From assembly GCA_000277545.1 (NCBI GenBank), contig AKXM01000040.1, positions 1-64,000 on the forward strand: a stretch of DNA of 64,000 nucleotides, read 5' to 3'. Each line of letters begins with the position of its first letter. Position 1 is the first letter of the stretch. This document shows, in pieces, positions 24,306 to 34,738 of this stretch. This DNA is from Enterobacter sp. Ag1. GTDB taxonomy: Bacteria; Pseudomonadota; Gammaproteobacteria; Enterobacterales; Enterobacteriaceae. The position numbers and the translations under genes are program-made. The notes under the pieces were generated by a model. That model was not told where the DNA came from. It worked only from the letters and a program-made list of their open reading frames with translations, and made no database searches.

Positions 24306-25067
24306 TTATTTCCACATGGCGTGTTTTGCCCGATAGCAGTCCACCCACATGGCCGTCGCGCCGCAGACGGCAACCGGCATGATAAACAGGTTCAGAACCG
24401 GGATCAGCGTGAACAGGCTCACCAGCGCGCCAAACTGCATGTTGACGATCTTTTGCTCGCGAAGCGCCACTCGCATCTGTTTGAACGGCACTTTATGGTT
24501 ATCAAAAGGGTAGTCGCAGTATTGAATCGCCAACATCCATGCGCTGAATAAGAACCACAAGACCGGGGCGACGGTTTGGCCAATGCCGGGAATAAAGTAG
24601 AGCAGAAGCAGGACTAGCGCGCGCGGCAGATACCAGGCTAGCTTTTGCCACTCACGCTTCATGATGCGTGGCAGATCTTTCATTATATCGAGCACGCCCG
24701 TATCCGGCGGCGTTGCGCCCGTAAGGCGAGCTTCAAGCTGCTCTGCCAGCAGGCCGCTAAACGGCGCGGCAATCAAGTTTGCGATTGTCGAAAAGAAGTA
24801 ACCAAACACCAATAACACCGAGAGCGTTACCAGTGGCCAGAGTACGTAACTCAGCCATTGTAGCCAGTCTGGCACGTGGCTCATCATCGACGGGATCCAG
24901 ACATCAAGACGCGTGAATAACCACCAAAAAGCGCCACCAAGCAAGATGATATTGACCAACAGCGGCAGCACGACGAAACGCTTGATGCCGGGTTCGCGGA
25001 CCAGTTTCCAGCCCTGGGAAAAATAATACACGCCACTGCGCGGCGGGGTTCCGGAAGATGAAACCAT
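24306..25067 (-). CDS. cysZ: Sulfate permease CysZ
   Basis: 253 residues, the length of E. coli CysZ, an inner-membrane sulfate channel/transporter feeding assimilatory sulfate reduction. Strongly hydrophobic segments lie at about 28-50, 68-92, 145-185 and 200-235. Conserved stretches include [14 protein letters not shown] and [13 protein letters not shown]. Neighbour of cysK, as in E. coli, and divergent from zipA. Confidence 0.95.
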   Translation of the reverse strand: MVSSSGTPPRSGVYYFSQGWKLVREPGIKRFVVLPLLVNIILLGGAFWWLFTRLDVWIPSMMSHVPDWLQWLSYVLWPLVTLSVLLVFGYFFSTIANLIAAPFSGLLAEQLEARLTGATPPDTGVLDIMKDLPRIMKREWQKLAWYLPRALVLLLLYFIPGIGQTVAPVLWFLFSAWMLAIQYCDYPFDNHKVPFKQMRVALREQKIVNMQFGALVSLFTLIPVLNLFIMPVAVCGATAMWVDCYRAKHAMWK

Positions 25068-25299
25068 AATCTGAGCAGACTCCTTATCAGGTCAATGCAG
25101 TTAGCTGCTTCGCTATCATAACTGACTGCATTCAGAAAAACTTGCCAGGAATTGGTCGAAAAATCAGCTAAAAGGTGCGCTTACGCTATCTTTATGGTGA
25201 GAAAACCGTGCTCGCACTTGCACTTGAGCAGATGGGCAAATACTCTTAGTGAGTAAATGTTTGCCGCGGTGGCAAGGTGTTAGAACAACAGAGAATATA

Positions 25300-26256
25300 A
25301 TGATGCAGGATTTGCGTCTGATATTAATCATTGTTGGCGCAATCGCCATAATAGCCTTACTGGTTCACGGTCTGTGGACCAGTCGTAAGGAACGCTCGTC
25401 CGTGTTCCGCGATCGCCCTTTGAAACGTATGAAGTCGAAGCGTGACGAATACGAAGAAGAGGATGATGAGGAAGAAGAAGGCGTCGGTGAAGTGCGCGTG
25501 CGTCGTACTGCGCCCGTGCCGGAATCTGCCTCTCGTGAAGCGAATGCGCCACGTCAACCTCAGGCACCTCAGCACAACTATGAGCCGCCGTATGCGTCAG
25601 CAGAACCTCGTCCTGCCCCGCAATCGCGCCAGCCTGAGCCGGTTACCCCGCACCACTTTGAGCCCGCGCCTCAGCATGTGGAACCAGTGCGTCCTGTCGC
25701 ACCTCCTGCGCCAGCTCCGGCGGCAGTGCCTGAGCCACAGCCGGTCGCTCCCGTTCAGCCTGCACCACAGTTCACTGTGGAACCAACGCCAGAGCCTGTG
25801 GCTGCTGAACCAGTGCCGCAGCCTGCACCAGTGAAAAAAGAGACGGTGATCGTGATGAACGTCGCTGCCCACGCGGGCACGATGTTAAACGGCGAGTTGC
25901 TGTTGAACAGCATTCAGCAGGCCGGTTTCAAGTTTGGTGAAATGAATATTTTCCACCGCCATCTTAGCCCTGATGGCAGCGGTCCAGTTCTGTTTAGCCT
26001 GGCGAATATGGTTAAACCTGGGTCTTTCGACCCAGAGAACATGGCGGATTTCGCCACGCCAGGCGTGACCATCTTTATGCAGGTGCCGTCCTACGGCAAT
26101 GCAGCGCAAAACTTTAAGCTGATGCTGCAGTCTGCGCAGCACATCGCCGATGAAGTCGGTGGCGTGGTGCTCGACGATCAGCGTCGCATGATGACTCCGC
26201 AAAAGCTGCGCGAGTACCAGGACAGGATCCGCGAGGTTGTTGAAGCCAACGCCTGA
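25300..26256 (+). CDS. zipA: Cell division protein ZipA
   Basis: 318 residues. Anchors FtsZ to the membrane at the septum. The N-terminal transmembrane helix is at about 5-25 ([20 protein letters not shown]) with the N-terminus outside. It is followed by a basic stretch ([12 protein letters not shown]), an acidic patch ([10 protein letters not shown]), then a Pro/Gln-rich linker to about 185. The C-terminal FtsZ-binding domain starts near [13 protein letters not shown]. The start is the ATG at 25300 (MMQDLRL, as in E. coli); the frame opens 17 codons earlier. Divergent from cysZ, followed by a terminator and ligA. Confidence 0.96.
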   Translation: MMQDLRLILIIVGAIAIIALLVHGLWTSRKERSSVFRDRPLKRMKSKRDEYEEEDDEEEEGVGEVRVRRTAPVPESASREANAPRQPQAPQHNYEPPYASAEPRPAPQSRQPEPVTPHHFEPAPQHVEPVRPVAPPAPAPAAVPEPQPVAPVQPAPQFTVEPTPEPVAAEPVPQPAPVKKETVIVMNVAAHAGTMLNGELLLNSIQQAGFKFGEMNIFHRHLSPDGSGPVLFSLANMVKPGSFDPENMADFATPGVTIFMQVPSYGNAAQNFKLMLQSAQHIADEVGGVVLDDQRRMMTPQKLREYQDRIREVVEANA

Positions 26257-26280
26257 ATCCCGGCCTGAATCTTCCCCCTA

Positions 26281-26306
26281 AACCCCCGCCTGTCGGGGGT
26301 TTTTTA
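26281..26306 (+). terminator. Rho-independent terminator between zipA and ligA
   Basis: AACCCCCG pairs with CGGGGGTT around CCTGT, followed by TTTTT. It ends 17 bases before the ligA start. Confidence 0.85.
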
Positions 26307-26313
26307 TCATTGA

Positions 26314-28341
<2,028 letters not shown>

Positions 28342-28557
28342 ATGGACAAAGAACAGCTCATTGAGATAGCCAACACGGCCATGCCCTTTGGTAAATACAA
28401 AGGCCGGATGCTGATTGATTTACCGGAAGAGTATTTGCTGTGGTTTTCCCGCAAAGGGGAGTTCCCCGTGGGCCATCTCGGTGAGCTGATGGCCCTGACG
28501 CTGCTGATTAAAGTGGAAGGGCTGGACAACCTGGTCCGGCCCCTCAAGCGGCACTAG
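28342..28557 (+). CDS. ypeB: DUF3820 small protein YpeB
   Basis: 71 residues. The conserved core MPFGKYKGRMLIDLPEEYLLW identifies the DUF3820 family, a fold also seen near exonuclease-type proteins. Function unknown. It abuts ligA, so the two are surely co-transcribed. Its 3' end overlaps the 3' end of yfeH on the other strand by four bases. Confidence 0.92.
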   Translation: MDKEQLIEIANTAMPFGKYKGRMLIDLPEEYLLWFSRKGEFPVGHLGELMALTLLIKVEGLDNLVRPLKRH

Positions 28558-29555
28558 GTTCTGATGGCTGCGGCCTGTTTTTCACCGGCTGCAGCCGATT
28601 TCCTTTGGTAACGCCGGGCCATACCGGCGCAGATCATCAGCTGGACCTGGTGGAAGATCATCAGCGGCAGCACCATCATTCCCACGGCAGCAACCGGAAA
28701 TAGAATATTAGCCATCGGGATCCCGTTGGCCAGGCTCTTTTTCGATCCGCAGAAAACAATCGTAACTTCATCCGCTTTGCTAAAGCCAAAGCGCCGCGCC
28801 ACAAAGATATTTACCGCTATCACAATGGCCAGCAGCACGAGGCTGGAAGCTACGATAAACAGCAGCGAACCCGCGCCAACCTTATGCCAGATGCCGTGCG
28901 TCACGGCTTCACTAAAGGCGGAATAGACCACCAGAAGAATCGAAGTCTGGTCAGTTTTGCCGATCCATTTCTTGTTTTTTGCCACCCAGGCACCAATCCA
29001 GGGCCGCATCAGATGCCCGGCCACGAACGGCACCAGGAGTTGTAGCATAATGCTGCCCACCTGATGCAGGCTGCCGCTTGCACCCTGAACGTGCATCACC
29101 AGGCCAACCAGCAATGGCGAAAGAAAAATGCCCAGCAGGCTTGATGCCGAGGCTGAACAAATAGCCGCCGCGACGTTGCCCCCGGCAATAGAGGTAAAAG
29201 CGATGGCCGATTGTACCGTGGCGGGCAAAATACAAAGATAAAGGAACCCGCTGTAAAGTTCGGGGCTGACATTGACCGGTTTCCACCAGCTAAACAACAC
29301 GCCAAGCACCGGGAACAGGACGAATGTGCTGCACATCACCCACAGATGAAGCCGCCAGTGGCCGCCGCCGGAGATCACCGCCTCGCGAGACAGTTTGGCG
29401 CCATGCATAAAGAACAATAAGGCGATGGCGGCGGTGGTCAGCCCCTCGAAGAAACCGACAAAACTGCCTTGTGCCGGGAAGAAAGAGGCCAGCAGGACGG
29501 TACAAACCAGCGTTAACGTAAAGGGGTCGACAATGCGGAGCAATTTCATAGCCAT
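28554..29555 (-). CDS. yfeH: Bile acid:sodium symporter family protein YfeH
   Basis: 333 residues (E. coli YfeH 332), with eight to ten hydrophobic segments, of the SBF/BASS-like DUF4137 family. Conserved segments include FMHGAKLSREAV, the membrane stretch ILPATVQSAIAFTSIAGGN and FCGSKKSLANGIPMA, which carries the substrate-site type helix breaks. The substrate is unknown. It is divergent from the LysR gene yfeR, which probably controls it. Confidence 0.9.
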   Translation of the reverse strand: MAMKLLRIVDPFTLTLVCTVLLASFFPAQGSFVGFFEGLTTAAIALLFFMHGAKLSREAVISGGGHWRLHLWVMCSTFVLFPVLGVLFSWWKPVNVSPELYSGFLYLCILPATVQSAIAFTSIAGGNVAAAICSASASSLLGIFLSPLLVGLVMHVQGASGSLHQVGSIMLQLLVPFVAGHLMRPWIGAWVAKNKKWIGKTDQTSILLVVYSAFSEAVTHGIWHKVGAGSLLFIVASSLVLLAIVIAVNIFVARRFGFSKADEVTIVFCGSKKSLANGIPMANILFPVAAVGMMVLPLMIFHQVQLMICAGMARRYQRKSAAAGEKQAAAIRT

Positions 29556-29639
29556 TCCTCAAAGGTGAAGGGCGCTATTGTGTTTCTGCTAATTTCAGAA
29601 ATAAAATTGATTTATTAAATACATTGATGAAGAAAATAG

Positions 29640-30569
29640 ATGAACTATTCCCTGCGTCAGCTTCGCGTATTCGTGGCCGTAGCCCATGCCGGCAGTTTCA
29701 GTCGGGCAGGGGAGAGTATTGGTCTTAGCCAGTCAGCCGTAAGCCACAGCCTGAAGGAGCTGGAAGCCGAGCTGGGCGTGAAGCTGCTTGACCGTACTAC
29801 CAGGGAAGTGGTGCTTACGCCTGCGGGAGAGTTGCTGGCTCCTCGCCTTGAGCGGCTGCTGGAAGAGCTGACCACAACGTTGCTGGATGCTCGCGTGGTT
29901 GGGCATCAGCTTAGCGGCACGGTTCGCGTGGCCGCCAGCCAGACGCTATCCGCGCACCTGATGCCGCAATCTATCGCTGCCAGTGCGGAGGCTTATCCGA
30001 ATATTCGATTTATGCTGCATGATGCTTCCCAGCAGTGGGTTTTGCAGAGTATCCGCCAGGGCGAAGTTGATTTTGGCGTAGTTATCGATCCGGTTCAGGC
30101 TAGCGATCTGGAGTGTGAAACGGTGTTGTCTGAGCCTTTTCTGCTGCTGTGCCGCAGCGATCATCCGTTTGCTGAGAGGGAGCAGATTGACTGGCAGGCG
30201 CTGCAGGGGCAAAAGCTGGTGCTGCAAGATTATGCCTCGGGCAGCCGCCCGTTGATTGATGAGGCTTTTGTCCGGCAGGGGATCGAGGTGAACGTTGTTC
30301 AGCAGATTGGGCACCCCGCAACGCTGTACCCGATGGTAGAAGCTGGGATTGGTTTAAGTGTGTTGCCCGCGTTGGCGCTGCCTTTGCCACAAGGGAGACC
30401 GCTGGTGGTGAAGCGGTTAACGCCGGTCATAAACCGACAGCTGATGCTGGTCAGGCGAAAGAACCGATCGCTTTCCCGTGCGGCGGAAGCTATCTGGCAG
30501 GAGGTGCGGGAACAGGCCAGGCTGTTAACCCTGGCCCGGATTGGCGACCCGCTATTTATGGACGACTAG
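29640..30569 (+). CDS. yfeR: LysR-type regulator YfeR
   Basis: 309 residues (E. coli YfeR 308). The winged helix-turn-helix covers residues 1-60 ([23 protein letters not shown]), followed by the periplasmic-binding-like effector domain (about 90-295). It is divergent from yfeH with an 84-base gap, the standard layout for a LysR protein and its target. Its stop overlaps the stop of the FlxA-like gene on the other strand. Confidence 0.93.
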   Translation: MNYSLRQLRVFVAVAHAGSFSRAGESIGLSQSAVSHSLKELEAELGVKLLDRTTREVVLTPAGELLAPRLERLLEELTTTLLDARVVGHQLSGTVRVAASQTLSAHLMPQSIAASAEAYPNIRFMLHDASQQWVLQSIRQGEVDFGVVIDPVQASDLECETVLSEPFLLLCRSDHPFAEREQIDWQALQGQKLVLQDYASGSRPLIDEAFVRQGIEVNVVQQIGHPATLYPMVEAGIGLSVLPALALPLPQGRPLVVKRLTPVINRQLMLVRRKNRSLSRAAEAIWQEVREQARLLTLARIGDPLFMDD

Positions 30570-30934
30570 ATATAAATATCAATCTGGTGATCGTCGGAAG
30601 GTTTGTTCACGCCGGTGGCCTTGATCTGCTGCTGTTCCTGCTTCTGCTGGGCTTCCTCAGCCTGCTTGCGCTGAAGCTGCGCCAACTGGGCCTGCAGCAT
30701 TTTAATCTCGGTCTGAAGTAACTCGACCTGTTTCTTTTTCTCTTCAGCTGGACGATCCGGCGTGCTGGAGACTTCTCTCAGTTTCTCCGTCAACTGGGTA
30801 ATTTTTTTGCTGATTTGGGCAATCTGCGAGGCTGTGCTGTTATCAGTGCCGCCGGAGGCAGAAGAGGACCCGGTAGCTGTGCCGGTGGTCAGCTGAGAGC
30901 CCTGAAGAGCATTACTGGATATTGTAGTCATCAT
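30566..30934 (-). CDS. FlxA-like coiled-coil protein
   Basis: 122 residues. The N-terminal third is Ser/Thr/Gly rich, the middle (about 38-105) is a strong coiled coil ([35 protein letters not shown]) and the tail is charged. The pattern is that of the FlxA-like family; FlxA in E. coli is FliA-regulated, but its role is unknown. No signal peptide. The gene has a fair ribosome site (AAAGGAGTTATG). It lies where E. coli has the xap genes and yfeN, so it is lineage-specific here. It overlaps yfeR by four bases at the 3' ends. Confidence 0.78.
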   Translation of the reverse strand: MMTTISSNALQGSQLTTGTATGSSSASGGTDNSTASQIAQISKKITQLTEKLREVSSTPDRPAEEKKKQVELLQTEIKMLQAQLAQLQRKQAEEAQQKQEQQQIKATGVNKPSDDHQIDIYI

Positions 30935-31019
30935 AACTCCTTTGATGGAATGGTAAGGGAGTTATCGGCCTGGCGGCGAGGAAGTTGATAATTTTTTGAC
31001 GATGGGATTCTCAGATACT

Positions 31020-31077
31020 GCAGATAGCAAAAAGGCGCCTTTAGGGCGCCTTTCTACATTGGTGGGTCGTGCAGGAT
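31020..31077 (-). repeat. 58-bp direct repeat, distal copy, with tRNA-Lys 3' end
   Basis: This copy matches 31167-31224 with one difference, at an offset of 147 bases. It contains a hairpin (AAAGGCGCC TTTA GGGCGCCTTT) and then the last 18 bases of tRNA-Lys, including the CCA end, without the rest of the tRNA. It is a decayed tRNA copy or the scar of an integration at the tRNA 3' end. Confidence 0.75.
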
Positions 31078-31166
31078 GGTATTGCCCTTCGGGCTCGTCG
31101 CAAGCGACGCGCAAAATCAAAAGCGATTTTGTCGAACCTGCTGCAGGCTCGAACCCTGCCCGAATC

Positions 31167-31224
31167 GCAGATAGCAAAAAGGCGCCTTTAGGGCGCCTTT
31201 CCACATTGGTGGGTCGTGCAGGAT
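31167..31224 (-). repeat. 58-bp direct repeat, proximal copy
   Basis: The copy attached to the intact tRNA-Lys. Its hairpin at about 31177-31200 (minus strand: AAAGGCGCCC TAAA GGCGCCTTTTT) lies just beyond the tRNA-Lys 3' end and works as the terminator of the tRNA transcript. Confidence 0.75.
31177..31201 (-). terminator. Terminator of the Val-Lys tRNA operon
   Basis: GC-rich stem GGCGCC with A/T extensions and a poly-T on the minus strand, 6 bases past the tRNA-Lys CCA. A second identical hairpin is at 31030-31054. Confidence 0.8.
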
Positions 31225-31282
31225 TCGAACCTGCGACCAATTGATTAAAAGTCAACTGCTCTACCAACTGAGCTAACGACCC
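31207..31282 (-). tRNA. lysV: tRNA-Lys (TTT)
   Basis: 76 bases with encoded CCA. Acceptor stem GGGTCGT/ACGACCC, D-arm AGCTCAGTTGGTAGAGC, anticodon loop with TTT (GACTTTTAATC) and T-loop GGTTCGAATCC. Last gene of the Val-Val-Val-Lys operon, as in E. coli valUXY-lysV. Confidence 0.98.
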
Positions 31283-31284
31283 GA

Positions 31285-31360
31285 TGGTGGGTGATGACGG
31301 GCTCGAACCGCCGACCCCCTCCGTGTAAAGGAGGTGCTCTACCAACTGAGCTAATCACCC
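31285..31360 (-). tRNA. tRNA-Val (TAC), copy 3 of 3
   Basis: 76 bases with CCA. Acceptor GGGTGAT/ATCACCC, anticodon TAC in CCTTTACACGG. This copy has C27-G43 at the top of the anticodon stem; the other two copies have T27-G43. Only two bases separate it from tRNA-Lys. Confidence 0.98.
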
Positions 31361-31393
31361 AAACTTCGGTACTGCTAATTTCATAAGAGGAGA

Positions 31394-31469
31394 TGGTGGG
31401 TGATGACGGGCTCGAACCGCCGACCCCCTCCGTGTAAAGGAGATGCTCTACCAACTGAGCTAATCACCC
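31394..31469 (-). tRNA. tRNA-Val (TAC), copy 2 of 3
   Basis: 76 bases with CCA; identical to the promoter-proximal copy, including the T27-G43 wobble pair in the anticodon stem. Confidence 0.98.
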
Positions 31470-31512
31470 ATCTCTAAATCTCTTACTTCACATTCCGGGT
31501 CACTCTAAAGAG

Positions 31513-31588
31513 TGGTGGGTGATGACGGGCTCGAACCGCCGACCCCCTCCGTGTAAAGGAGATGCTCTACCAACTGAGCTAATCACCC
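31513..31588 (-). tRNA. tRNA-Val (TAC), copy 1 of 3
   Basis: 76 bases with CCA, first gene of the tRNA operon. Anticodon TAC; T27-G43 wobble. The promoter is 18 bases upstream. Confidence 0.98.
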
Positions 31589-31605
31589 CCGGTTTGTGGA
31601 GTCGC

Positions 31606-31633
31606 ATTATAGGGACAGTTGAAAATGAGTCAA
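31606..31633 (-). promoter_or_regulatory. Promoter of the Val-Lys tRNA operon
   Basis: On the minus strand TTGACT (31628-31633) and TATAAT (31606-31611) are separated by 16 bases, followed by a GCGACTCC discriminator. The GC-rich discriminator is typical of stringently controlled stable-RNA promoters. Confidence 0.85.
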
Positions 31634-31753
31634 CGCATTTTCTAAAGTTTTTATTCGTTCGTCTTAAAATTAAACGATGCGATCAAGAAACAGGCATTGG
31701 CGTTTGATTTATCATCAAATTCTCTGCTTTACCGCTATCTACAGGCATCAACA

Positions 31754-31781
31754 TTGAGGAATTAGCGCACAGTGATAGAAT
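31754..31781 (+). promoter_or_regulatory. Likely gltX promoter
   Basis: TTGAGG (31754-31759) and TAGAAT (31776-31781) with 16-base spacing, 66 bases upstream of the gltX start. Divergent from the tRNA operon promoter, as in E. coli. Confidence 0.55.
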
Positions 31782-31847
31782 GTTGCCTGTTAATTTTCCC
31801 TGGCAATTGCCGCTTTGCCGGCAAATATGTGTAACTAAGGCCGTTTA

Positions 31848-33263
31848 ATGAAAATCAAAACTCGCTTTGCGCCAAGCCCAACAGGCTATCTGCACGTTGG
31901 CGGTGCCCGTACTGCTCTCTACTCCTGGCTGTTTGCTCGTCATAACAAAGGCGAGTTCGTGCTGCGTATAGAAGACACCGACCTCGAGCGTTCAACCCCG
32001 GAAGCCATCGAAGCGATTATGGACGGGATGAACTGGCTGAGCCTGCAGTGGGATGAGGGCCCGTACTATCAGACCAAGCGTTTTGATCGTTACAACCAGG
32101 CCATCGACGAAATGCTTGCTGCGGGCACGGCGTATAAGTGCTATTGCTCTAAAGAGCGCCTTGAGGCATTGCGTGAAGAGCAAATGGCCAATAACGAGAA
32201 ACCTCGTTATGACGGTCGCTGCCGCCATAGCCATGAGCATCATGCTGATGACGAACCGTGCGTTGTGCGTTTCGCCAACCCGCAGGAAGGTTCCGTCATC
32301 TTTGATGATCAGATCCGTGGCCCGATCGAATTCAGTAACCAGGAACTGGACGACCTGATCATTCGCCGTACCGATGGTTCCCCAACTTACAACTTCTGCG
32401 TAGTGGTGGACGACTGGGATATGGAGATCACCCACGTGATCCGTGGTGAAGACCATATCAACAACACGCCGCGCCAGATCAACATCCTGAAGGCGCTGAA
32501 CGCGCCGGTTCCGCTTTATGCCCACGTTTCTATGATCAACGGCGACGACGGTAAAAAACTGTCTAAGCGTCACGGGGCGGTGAGTGTGATGCAGTACCGT
32601 GACGACGGCTATCTGCCGGAAGCGCTGCTCAATTATCTGGTGCGTCTGGGCTGGTCCCACGGTGACCAGGAAATCTTCTCTCGCGAAGAGATGATTGAGA
32701 TGTTCAGCCTGAACGCGGTAAGCAAGTCTGCCAGCGCCTTCAATACTGAAAAGCTGCAGTGGCTGAACCACCATTACATCAATACGCTGGAGCCAGAGTA
32801 CGTGGCAACGCACCTGCAATGGCACATCGAGCAGGAAAATATTGATACCCGTAACGGCCCGCAGCTGTCTGAGCTGGTGAAACTGCTGGGCGAACGCTGT
32901 AAAACCCTGAAAGAGATGGCGCAGACCTGCCGCTACTTCTACGAAGATTTCAGCGAGTTTGATGCCGATGCGGCGAAGAAACACCTGCGTCCGGTAGCGC
33001 GTCAGCCGCTGGAAGTGGTGCGAGACAAGCTGGCAGCGCTGAGCGACTGGACTGCAGAAAACGTTCATCACGCTATACAGGCAACTGCTGATGAACTGGA
33101 AGTTGGGATGGGGAAAGTGGGGATGCCGCTGCGTGTCGCCGTGACCGGGGCTGGTCAGTCTCCTGGACTTGATGTCACCGTGCATGCCATTGGCAAACAG
33201 CGCTCCGTGGCGCGCATTAATAAAGCGCTCGATTTCATCAGCGAGCGTGAAGCTCAGCAGTAA
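31848..33263 (+). CDS. gltX: Glutamyl-tRNA synthetase
   Basis: 471 residues as in E. coli. Class I synthetase that charges tRNA-Glu. The HIGH-type motif is [13 protein letters not shown] (9-21) and the KMSKS-type motif is KKLSKRHG (near 237). The zinc-binding segment CYCSKERLE and [11 protein letters not shown] lie near 98-137. Monocistronic, with a two-way terminator shared with yfeD. Confidence 0.98.
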   Translation: MKIKTRFAPSPTGYLHVGGARTALYSWLFARHNKGEFVLRIEDTDLERSTPEAIEAIMDGMNWLSLQWDEGPYYQTKRFDRYNQAIDEMLAAGTAYKCYCSKERLEALREEQMANNEKPRYDGRCRHSHEHHADDEPCVVRFANPQEGSVIFDDQIRGPIEFSNQELDDLIIRRTDGSPTYNFCVVVDDWDMEITHVIRGEDHINNTPRQINILKALNAPVPLYAHVSMINGDDGKKLSKRHGAVSVMQYRDDGYLPEALLNYLVRLGWSHGDQEIFSREEMIEMFSLNAVSKSASAFNTEKLQWLNHHYINTLEPEYVATHLQWHIEQENIDTRNGPQLSELVKLLGERCKTLKEMAQTCRYFYEDFSEFDADAAKKHLRPVARQPLEVVRDKLAALSDWTAENVHHAIQATADELEVGMGKVGMPLRVAVTGAGQSPGLDVTVHAIGKQRSVARINKALDFISEREAQQ

Positions 33264-33282
33264 ACATCGCAAATGTAGATGC

Positions 33283-33314
33283 AAAAAGCCGGTGCTCAGT
33301 CACCGGCTTTTTTA
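33283..33314. terminator. Bidirectional terminator gltX/yfeD
   Basis: AAAAAGCCGGTG pairs with CACCGGCTTTTTT around CTCAGT; A and T runs on each side serve both convergent genes. Confidence 0.9.
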
Positions 33315-33315
33315 T

Positions 33316-33672
33316 TTACTTATTCTTTTGAATTCCGAGTCGCTTGAGCAAACCTTCGCTGCCTTCACTCTCAAGGATCTCGGTCATTTTATGCTGTTCT
33401 TCTTCGGATAAGGTACGCAGGGTGTTTAGCATCAGCTGTTCCAGCGGCGTTCGAAGGACGCTATAAGATGCCACTCTCTCACTCATTTTGCTGGTGTTGG
33501 AGAGAAACGTTTTCACCGGCTCGGAGATATAAACAAATCTTGCTTTACCACCCGGTACGCCTCGTTTTTTACTGGTTTCCCAGTTATGTTTTAGTACCCA
33601 TTTATTAATTGTCTGGCGGGTGTAACCCGTCATCTCCGCCAGTTCATCGGCGGTCATTTTTTCCTTGAACAT
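33316..33672 (-). CDS. yfeD: DUF1323 putative DNA-binding protein YfeD
   Basis: 118 residues. The N-terminus is a helix-turn-helix of the DUF1323 type (MTADELAEMTGYTRQTINKWV), followed by GGKARFVYI and a C-terminal helix ending in GLLKRLGI. The start at 33672 has AAGGATTACTG in front; the frame opens 16 codons earlier. It is paralogous to the next gene, sharing the whole architecture. Position next to gltX equals E. coli yfeD, although the sequence is closer to YfeC. No known targets. Confidence 0.87.
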   Translation of the reverse strand: MFKEKMTADELAEMTGYTRQTINKWVLKHNWETSKKRGVPGGKARFVYISEPVKTFLSNTSKMSERVASYSVLRTPLEQLMLNTLRTLSEEEQHKMTEILESEGSEGLLKRLGIQKNK

Positions 33673-33720
33673 CAGTAATCCTTTATTTTTCCTGACGCCA
33701 ACAAGACAATAGCCGGGCAA

Positions 33721-34077
33721 TTATTCGTTATCGCTGATCCCCAACCGCGCAAGTAAACCGGCAATCCCGTCCCGCAGCAGCATGGCAGACATCTTTTTCT
33801 GTTCGCTGTCGGACATTTGCTGCACTGAGTTGAGCAGTAGATTTTCCAGGGAGGCGTCCGTTGTGCTGTAGCGGGCTGTATTTTCCGTCACTCGTCGGGT
33901 GCTATTGATAAATTCCCTGACCTGCTCATCTATATGGATAAGCCTCGCTTTTCCTCCCTGAACGCCGGGTTTAGGTGAGGTCTCCCAATTTTCTTTACGC
34001 ACCCACTTATTGATGGTCTGGCGGCTGTAGCCGGTGATCACGGCCAGTTCTTCTGGTGTCATTCTTTCCTTGAGCAC
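33721..34077 (-). CDS. yfeC: DUF1323 putative DNA-binding protein YfeC
   Basis: 118 residues with the same layout as YfeD: N-terminal HTH (MTPEELAVITGYSRQTINKWV), GGKARLIHIDEQVREFI, then a helical tail with GLLARLGIS. Start is GTG at 34077 behind AAGGAATCACT. It is followed 48 bases later by yfeD and both are likely co-transcribed. Close to E. coli YfeC. Function unknown beyond probable DNA binding. Confidence 0.88.
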   Translation of the reverse strand: MLKERMTPEELAVITGYSRQTINKWVRKENWETSPKPGVQGGKARLIHIDEQVREFINSTRRVTENTARYSTTDASLENLLLNSVQQMSDSEQKKMSAMLLRDGIAGLLARLGISDNE

Positions 34078-34244
34078 AGTGATTCCTTTTCATTGCGACC
34101 GAAACGGCTTTATTAGTGGTTCATTTTATTGAACTGACTAACGCGAAACTGTGACAGAATTAACTACAACGGGATGATATGCAACCGAGAATTGCCGAAG
34201 GCGATGGCTTTTTAGGCGATTGATCGCGGAAGAACAAATTGCCG

Positions 34245-34273
34245 TTGACACGCTATGTGGGGTTTCATATTAT
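34245..34273 (+). promoter_or_regulatory. Promoter of the tRNA-Ala pair
   Basis: TTGACA (34245-34250) and TATTAT (34268-34273) with a 17-base spacer, then a GC-rich discriminator (GCCGCCCG). 34 bases upstream of the first tRNA-Ala. Confidence 0.88.
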
Positions 34274-34307
34274 GCCGCCCGTCAACACGACAAGGTCTTT
34301 ACGGTTT

Positions 34308-34383
<76 letters not shown>

Positions 34384-34429
34384 AATCTTCACCAGCAGAT
34401 TTGGTACCGTAAAATCAGCACCTGTCAGT

Positions 34430-34505
<76 letters not shown>

Positions 34506-34512
34506 AAATTTG

Positions 34513-34537
34513 AACCCTCGCTTCGGCGGGGGTTTTT
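34513..34537 (+). terminator. Terminator of the tRNA-Ala operon
   Basis: AACCCTCGC pairs with GCGGGGGTT around TTCG, followed by TTTT. Confidence 0.85.
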
Positions 34538-34738
34538 GCTTTTCAGACTCCAACACACCTGCTTTTGGCTACCCTCGGTAAAAAAACCTCAACTTATGTC
34601 CGCTTGTTCTATTATTTCTGCTGTAGGGTAAGTTCTGCTTTTGTGCAGGCCTGAAACTTGATTCGCTCAATAAATAAACGTAACCTTGCCAGCGAAAAAC
34701 CCTTTTTAAGCAATCACATAAAATTAACACCAGGGCCT

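Noticed and set aside
25500-25830. Repetitive Pro/Gln/Ala-coding DNA in zipA taken for a tandem repeat
   Set aside because: It is the normal low-complexity linker of ZipA; no exact repeat unit is present.
30962-31454. Open frames across the tRNA cluster
   Set aside because: They are translations of tRNA genes and their repeats, a known annotation artefact.
31992-33284. 430-codon open frame antisense to gltX
   Set aside because: It lies entirely opposite a clear gltX gene and its translation looks like a mirror of codon bias, with no recognisable domain.
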